Of a DNA stretch of 26,969 nt, positions 23,133-26,969 are shown piece by piece; position 1 is the stretch's first letter, and each line of letters begins with the position of its first letter. Both the position numbers and the translations under genes were made by a program. Origin of the DNA: an uncultured Pedobacter sp. (lineage in GTDB: Bacteria; Bacteroidota; Bacteroidia; Sphingobacteriales; Sphingobacteriaceae); contig NZ_CAMLHF010000057.1 of NCBI RefSeq assembly GCF_946479715.1, forward strand, positions 1 through 26,969, in the 5' to 3' direction. Under the pieces are notes generated by a model. That model was not told where the DNA came from and ran no database searches. It worked only from the letters and a program-made list of their open reading frames with translations.

Positions 23133-24248
23133 TTATTTAGGTTGCTGTTGAGTTACGCAATGAATCATTCCACCGTTTGCATACAAATCTCTTACATCTA
23201 CCCCCACTACGATTCTATCAGGATAGAGACTTTGTATAATTTTGTTTGCTATAGCATCATTAGGATCATTATAATTAGGAACCAGTACTTTTCTATTTCC
23301 TATATAATAATTCACATAGGAGCCTTTGTAACCCAGTTTTTTGCCATATGTTGTTTGAACATCATTTTGAGTTAGCGGGAGTTTCAAAATGTTATAGTGC
23401 ATTCCATTTTTATCAGTGGCTGCGTAAAGGGTATTAATATCATCTTCCGGGACTTGCCAATCTAGTAAGTCTTCTTCATTCATTGTTACCAAAGTTGTTT
23501 TATTACCAAACCGGGCAAATCCATCTATATGCATATCAGTGATTTCCAAGCCAGCTTTTCCTTTTAACCAAATAAAACTGGTTACGCCCAAATATTTAGT
23601 AAAAACTGCCTCTGCCTGGGTTTGTGTCATATCTGGATTTCTGTTGTGATTCAGTATAGCGCTTTTAGTTGCCAATAGCGTTCCATTTCCATCAATTTCA
23701 ACAGCCCCACCTTCATTTATCATGACAGTATTTAGGTCAACTTTTATCCTGTTTTGGTCATTAGCAATTTTTGCAGGGATAGCATTACAATTCTGGTAAT
23801 CTGCTTTTTTTCCCCAGCCATTAAAACCCCAATCTTCAATAACCAGCTGTCCTTTATTATCTCTAACGTAGATTGGGCCGTTATCTCTCACCCAGACATC
23901 ATCAGTTTGATAAATTTTAAAATCCACATTGGTCAAAGGGACACCTGCCTTATCGAGCAAGCGTATAATTCTCGCTTTTTCTGCCTCATCATATGCAACA
24001 ATATGGACATTTTCGCTTTCTACTAACGCTTTTGTCATTTTCACCCAGGTGCCATCTAGCCTGTTGCGATAGGTAGCACCGTATTGATATTGATGTGGCC
24101 ATTGAAGCCATGTGCCCTCGTGCGGGGCAGATTCTTCTGGCATGGTATACATTATTGCAGAATCTGCAGGTTGATAATTTTCTTCACTTTTTTGGCAAGA
24201 AGAAAAAATAGTTAATATCGGTATCATCAGAAATAGCATTTTGTTCAT
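23133..24248 (-). CDS. Agmatine deiminase/peptidyl-arginine-deiminase family lipoprotein
   Basis: A 371-residue enzyme of the guanidino-modifying superfamily (PF04371 type), which hydrolyses agmatine to N-carbamoylputrescine or deiminates arginine. The N-terminus is a lipoprotein signal (ILTIFSSC, Cys18) followed by QKSEENYQ, so the protein is exported and lipid-anchored, unlike cytoplasmic AguA enzymes; PPAD of Porphyromonas belongs to the same broad family. Motifs: HEGTWLQWPH, DDVWVRDNGPIYVRD (substrate-binding Trp and Asp), NEGGAVEIDGNGTLLATKSA, DMHIDGFARFG (catalytic His), and NGGMIHCVTQQQP (nucleophile Cys). All catalytic residues are therefore present. It is flanked by the EEP operon and an AraC-type regulator with its own direction the same. 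Agmatine, free or peptidyl arginine are all possible substrates; the length and GMIHC motif favour the agmatine deiminase type. Confidence 0.88.
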   Translation of the reverse strand: MNKMLFLMIPILTIFSSCQKSEENYQPADSAIMYTMPEESAPHEGTWLQWPHQYQYGATYRNRLDGTWVKMTKALVESENVHIVAYDEAEKARIIRLLDKAGVPLTNVDFKIYQTDDVWVRDNGPIYVRDNKGQLVIEDWGFNGWGKKADYQNCNAIPAKIANDQNRIKVDLNTVMINEGGAVEIDGNGTLLATKSAILNHNRNPDMTQTQAEAVFTKYLGVTSFIWLKGKAGLEITDMHIDGFARFGNKTTLVTMNEEDLLDWQVPEDDINTLYAATDKNGMHYNILKLPLTQNDVQTTYGKKLGYKGSYVNYYIGNRKVLVPNYNDPNDAIANKIIQSLYPDRIVVGVDVRDLYANGGMIHCVTQQQPK

Positions 24249-24321
24249 CGCTTAAGTTTAAACAGTTTTTTTTGACAAAGGAACCGAGAATACGGATAGA
24301 TATATTGTCCAAAATTGACAA

Positions 24322-25149
24322 CTATTTTTTTTTAACCGGAATAAGGATCTCTGTAACATAGTCATCCATACTTCCTGTGTTATAATCATTTTTTATGTAG
24401 TGTTCTATAATAGGGGAACTATCAAATTCAAGTATCGAGTTAAAAAGCCAGTCTTTATATATTTGCCTATAGGTATCTTCTATTGAACTGTAACTCCCTT
24501 TATGAATGTATTTAGCATATCTGCCACCAAAAATACGGGTTAAAAGGAATTCCTTACTTATAGGTTCTTTGTCTATACAGGCTTCATACCTACATTTTAA
24601 TTTATCAGTAATTAATGGTTGATCCACTATGATACCAAAACATGCTATAGCCTTGTCTTTTCCAGTAACTGCATCAATTTTATCCCATAACAACTCAATT
24701 TCAGAACTGTCATAGTTTTTTGTTTGGATTCCCATATAAAACACTTTCATTTCCTTTAAAAAGACCAGCTCATATTTTATATCTTCACTTTCTTCGCTAC
24801 GGCTATTGATAAAATTTTCAAAAACAATCAGCTTTTCTTTCCTCGCTTGAATTGGTGAAACTTTAAACTCCTTTTTAAATGCTTTAGAAAAAGACTGCAA
24901 ACTATCAAAACCTACGGAATAAGAAATATCAGTAATCTTATCACCTGTATAAATCAACTTTTTATACGCATTTTCAAGTTTCAGTCTTTTTTGAAATGCG
25001 CCCAATGATTCCTTAAAAATGATCTTAAATACACGTTGAACATTCCGATAAGAATAATTAGATATATGCTCTAATTTCTGTATCGAAATATTTTGATGAT
25101 AATGCTCCTCAATATATTTGATTATATGCTGAATTTTTTCCACTCCCAT
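24322..25149 (-). CDS. AraC-family regulator with GyrI-like effector domain
   Basis: A 275-residue transcription regulator from ATG 25149; the frame opens as far as a TTG at 25194, but a promoter-like element (annotated) lies between the two codons, and MGVEKIQHIIKYIEEHYHQN is the usual start of the family. Residues about 1-110 hold the two AraC helix-turn-helix motifs (ISIQKLEHISNYSYRNVQRV; ITDISYSVGFDSLQSFSKAF, KEFKVSPIQARK). Residues about 125-275 form a GyrI/BmrR-type effector-binding domain (FYMGIQTKNYDSSE, FGIIVDQPLITD, RIFGGRYAKYIHKGSYSSIE, DDYVTEILIPVKK), which in relatives such as Rob or SoxS-like regulators binds hydrophobic or aromatic drugs. It sits 73 bp upstream of the deiminase gene and may control it, though that is inference. 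No obvious binding site was found. Confidence 0.85.
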   Translation of the reverse strand: MGVEKIQHIIKYIEEHYHQNISIQKLEHISNYSYRNVQRVFKIIFKESLGAFQKRLKLENAYKKLIYTGDKITDISYSVGFDSLQSFSKAFKKEFKVSPIQARKEKLIVFENFINSRSEESEDIKYELVFLKEMKVFYMGIQTKNYDSSEIELLWDKIDAVTGKDKAIACFGIIVDQPLITDKLKCRYEACIDKEPISKEFLLTRIFGGRYAKYIHKGSYSSIEDTYRQIYKDWLFNSILEFDSSPIIEHYIKNDYNTGSMDDYVTEILIPVKKK

Positions 25150-25166
25150 ATCAAAAATATAACATT

Positions 25167-25194
25167 CAAAGCTACACAAGCTATAGCAGGACAA
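25167..25194 (-). promoter_or_regulatory. Possible promoter of the AraC-type gene
   Basis: On the minus strand TAGCTTTG (25174-25167) fits TAnnTTTG, with a TTG (25194-25192) 17 bases upstream; the spacing is shorter than the usual 19-21. Transcription would begin near 25162, about 13 bases before the ATG at 25149. A second TAnnTTTG match (25159-25152) lies too close to that ATG to be used. Confidence 0.35.
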
Positions 25195-25286
25195 GGCACT
25201 TTTTAAGCAGCAATTTTCATTTGCTTATAAAAATATCAGCAATAGTGTTTGGGTAGGCTCGCGTTAATGGCCAGCAAAAACATGGA

Positions 25287-26672
25287 TTAATGTACCATAA
25301 AAGGAATATTTGCAGTAGCCACATGATTATGACCGTCACTCACATAGACAAACAAACGGTAAGCGCCAAGCTTTGCAGGTACGCTGAGCAATGCATTTGT
25401 AAGTGAATTTGCCGTCACCATATTGGGGATTGCTGCAGGTCTGCTTTCCCTGTCGCCACCCTGTCCAAGATCTGTTGCTTCAGGCAACAGTTCCCACCTG
25501 ATCGTTAGTTTGTCTTTGTCCGGATCTGAAACAGAGATCACTACTAAATATTTTTCCTCAGGGTTAAGATGAATAGAACTCCGTGCACTTTTGCCATCTA
25601 CCGTAAATGAACCGATATTGGGAGCCCGGTTTTGAGGCCATTTGCCACTCCATTCATATTGCATGACATCAAATACTTCTGACGTTTCTCCCGCTTCTGT
25701 AAACAGGCCATACCATGTAGGTGTACGCTCCTGTTTCTGCCCCCAGAGAAACACATAGGAACCCAGACAATTCTTATCTTTCAGGATGGATGCTTCGTAT
25801 CGTGTTTTGTAGACTTCAGCTTTTTCTGTGCTGGTTTCTTCAACCGGGGCGCCCCATGATGTTTTCGGACATTCCCAATGCCCTGTGGGTCCCCACTCAG
25901 TAACCAGGTAAGGACCATCCCAGCCAGTGTTCCGTAGCTGATCAGGGACTTTGGCCAATCCACCATATACCTGCACAGAAAGGAAATCAAGGTCTGGGCA
26001 TTTAGCTTTGATGTGGTCAATTTCTATTTGATTAATGCCTGCAAGCATGGTAGTTGCGGGGTGGTTAGGATCTTCCTCATGGATCATTTTTGCGATGTCA
26101 TTTACCGCATTCCAGACATTCGGGTTTTTATAATCCAGGTTCAGTTCGTTTCCGATGCCCCAGGCCAGCAAAGCAGGATGGTCCTTATACTTCTGCACTT
26201 CTTTACGCAGGTGATCCAGTTGCTTTTTTACGGCAACTGCGTCATTGTAATCAAAACCATGACGTTCACGTGCTACATTCAGTCCCATCGTAACGGTTAA
26301 TCCAAGTTTTTCTGCCTGTTCCAGATTTGCCGCTCCGTCTCGTGTATCCCAGGTACGGAAAGAATTTCCTCCTGCGATTTTTATGGCTTCGGTTTCTGAT
26401 GTACCACCTGCCCCTTTTACAAAATAAGGCTGTCCGTTTCTGATGAACGTATAACCCGTCGCTGTTTTCTTAATTTCAACCTTTAGTGCTTTGCTGTTTT
26501 GCAGGCTTGCATGAGTGGTCAATCCAGAACGAATCAATTTTGCAGTATCTGTTTCAATTTTGTATACATGCCTGACATTTACTGACGCTGAGGATGAAGC
26601 GCTGAAACCTAAGGTCATTAAACAGATTATGCCTAAAACAAGGAGATTCATACATATGATTTCTTTCTTCAT
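25287..26672 (-). CDS. Secreted GH2/GH5-like TIM-barrel glycoside hydrolase
   Basis: A 461-residue exported protein. Signal peptide about 1-30 (long hydrophobic core, then SASSSASV). From about 72 comes the TIM barrel (GYTFIRNGQPYFVKGAGG, NSFRTWDTRDGAANLEQAEK), resembling the GH2 C-terminal catalytic domain but without the GH2 sugar-binding and sandwich domains before it. Two glutamates stand at the ends of clan GH-A strands: WGIGNELNLD (Glu176, acid/base) and GPYLVTEWGP (Glu259, nucleophile). The C-terminal about 110 residues (APNIGSFTVDGKSARSSIHL, VVISVSDPDKDKLTIRWELL, LGAYRLFVYVSDGHNHVATA) form an Ig-like domain with a putative PKD/cadherin-like fold. Substrate is not evident. The gene is GC-richer (about 47-48% in lines I counted) than most of the window. 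It stands alone, 92 bp upstream of the AraC-type regulator. Confidence 0.85.
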   Translation of the reverse strand: MKKEIICMNLLVLGIICLMTLGFSASSSASVNVRHVYKIETDTAKLIRSGLTTHASLQNSKALKVEIKKTATGYTFIRNGQPYFVKGAGGTSETEAIKIAGGNSFRTWDTRDGAANLEQAEKLGLTVTMGLNVARERHGFDYNDAVAVKKQLDHLRKEVQKYKDHPALLAWGIGNELNLDYKNPNVWNAVNDIAKMIHEEDPNHPATTMLAGINQIEIDHIKAKCPDLDFLSVQVYGGLAKVPDQLRNTGWDGPYLVTEWGPTGHWECPKTSWGAPVEETSTEKAEVYKTRYEASILKDKNCLGSYVFLWGQKQERTPTWYGLFTEAGETSEVFDVMQYEWSGKWPQNRAPNIGSFTVDGKSARSSIHLNPEEKYLVVISVSDPDKDKLTIRWELLPEATDLGQGGDRESRPAAIPNMVTANSLTNALLSVPAKLGAYRLFVYVSDGHNHVATANIPFMVH

Positions 26673-26899
26673 AATGCAATATAATGAATCCGTGTCTGAT
26701 TTTGACCTTGATAAAATGGAACGGGAATATCTGATAGTTAAATTTGATACTAGTTGAGATATGACTTTAAATATGCCTAGAAATTCCTTCCCCCAAGAAT
26801 CCTGCTTGATTCCCTTATTTTCAAAGGTTTCTGATCTCTAAAATTTTGATTTTTCCTTCAAAATTTTAAAATAAATTATTTAAATTAATTTTATAGAAA

Positions 26900-26920
26900 C
26901 TATTGTTCTTGGAACAGTAG
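26900..26920. promoter_or_regulatory. Inverted repeat inside the plus-strand promoter, probable operator
   Basis: Left arm ctattgttc, three-base spacer ttg, right arm gaacagtag: 8 of 9 positions pair. It covers the -33 side of the spacer of the promoter at 26902-26933, the usual place for a repressor site. The regulator is unknown. Confidence 0.45.
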
Positions 26921-26933
26921 TTTAGTATATTTG
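26902..26933 (+). promoter_or_regulatory. Plus-strand promoter pointing out of the window
   Basis: ATTG (26902-26905), a 20-base spacer and TATATTTG (26926-26933) fit the Bacteroidota consensus TTTG / TAnnTTTG with one mismatch. Transcription would begin near 26940 and run off the right edge, so an unseen plus-strand gene is expected. Confidence 0.5.
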
Positions 26934-26969
26934 ATAAAACTAAAAAGATATGTAAAAGCTAAATATTAT

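Larger units (their letters stand above)
26673..26969. other. Non-coding right edge
   Basis: A 297-bp stretch with no convincing gene up to the window end; A/T-rich in its second half. It should hold the promoter for the GH2-like gene on the minus strand, but no clean TTTG/TAnnTTTG pair was found for that direction. It does contain a plus-strand promoter and an inverted repeat (annotated separately), belonging to a gene beyond the edge. Confidence 0.5.

Noticed and set aside
26515..26757. Plus-strand 80-codon frame overlapping the start of the GH2-like gene
   Set aside because: Overlaps the signal-peptide coding region on the other strand, no family resemblance, no promoter before it.
1..26969. 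CRISPR arrays, tRNA/rRNA genes, intact insertion sequences, phage genes
   Set aside because: Looked for on both strands by eye; no regular spaced repeats, cloverleaf-like ends, transposase motifs or terminal inverted repeats were seen.

Overview
The window looks like a low-GC chromosome segment (about 40% by eye) from a member of the Bacteroidota, most likely a Sphingobacteriaceae/Pedobacter-like organism. The evidence is a SusC/SusD pair, several exported glycoside hydrolases, and promoters of the TTTG / TAnnTTTG type. Almost every gene is on the minus strand; the one clear exception is 13845-14546.

Region 1 (1-9457, minus strand) is a polysaccharide utilisation locus (PUL) for GlcNAc-containing glycan. 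In transcription order it encodes a SusC-type TonB-dependent transporter, SusD, a modular surface lipoprotein (FAS1 + DNRLRE/CBM96-like + CSPG/cadherin-like repeat), a secreted GH20 hexosaminidase, NagA, and a NagB-type deaminase cut by the left edge. Gaps between these genes are only 3-13 bp, so they read as one operon. Region 2 (9458-12931) is the control and uptake side: a CBM9-like protein without a signal peptide, a FucP/NagP-type sugar MFS permease, and a LacI-family regulator. Three near-identical 14-bp palindromic sites (around TACGTACACG) lie before the SusC operon (two copies) and before the permease operon (one copy). They are the best candidate LacI operators and tie the two operons into one GlcNAc regulon.

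Region 3 (13079-14871) is a decayed stretch: a small intact ORF coupled to an internally deleted nucleotidyltransferase, an intact plus-strand secreted protein of unknown function, and a broken fragment of a RibD-C/dihydrofolate-reductase-like gene. Region 4 (14872-16309) is a two-gene cassette of a secreted protein whose C-terminal third resembles the C-terminal domain of HlyD/EmrA membrane-fusion proteins, and a small two-TM protein. No efflux pump is nearby.

Region 5 (16460-23070) is a mannoside-processing operon: an exported endonuclease/exonuclease/phosphatase-fold protein followed by two tandem GH92 alpha-mannosidases, the last carrying an extra N-terminal CBM-like domain. A good promoter lies about 165 bp upstream. 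Together with region 1 the theme is removal of mannose and GlcNAc, as would suit N-glycans or fungal cell-wall material (inference). Region 6 (23133-26672) holds a lipoprotein agmatine-deiminase-family enzyme, an AraC regulator with a GyrI-like effector domain, and a secreted GH2/GH5-like TIM-barrel hydrolase that is GC-richer than its surroundings. The right edge carries a plus-strand promoter with an inverted repeat in its spacer, pointing out of the window.

I saw no rRNA, tRNA, CRISPR array, intact transposase or phage gene. The most unusual items are the free-standing HlyD-type C-terminal domain, the FAS1/DNRLRE/CSPG lipoprotein in the SusD-neighbour slot, and the three-site LacI regulon.
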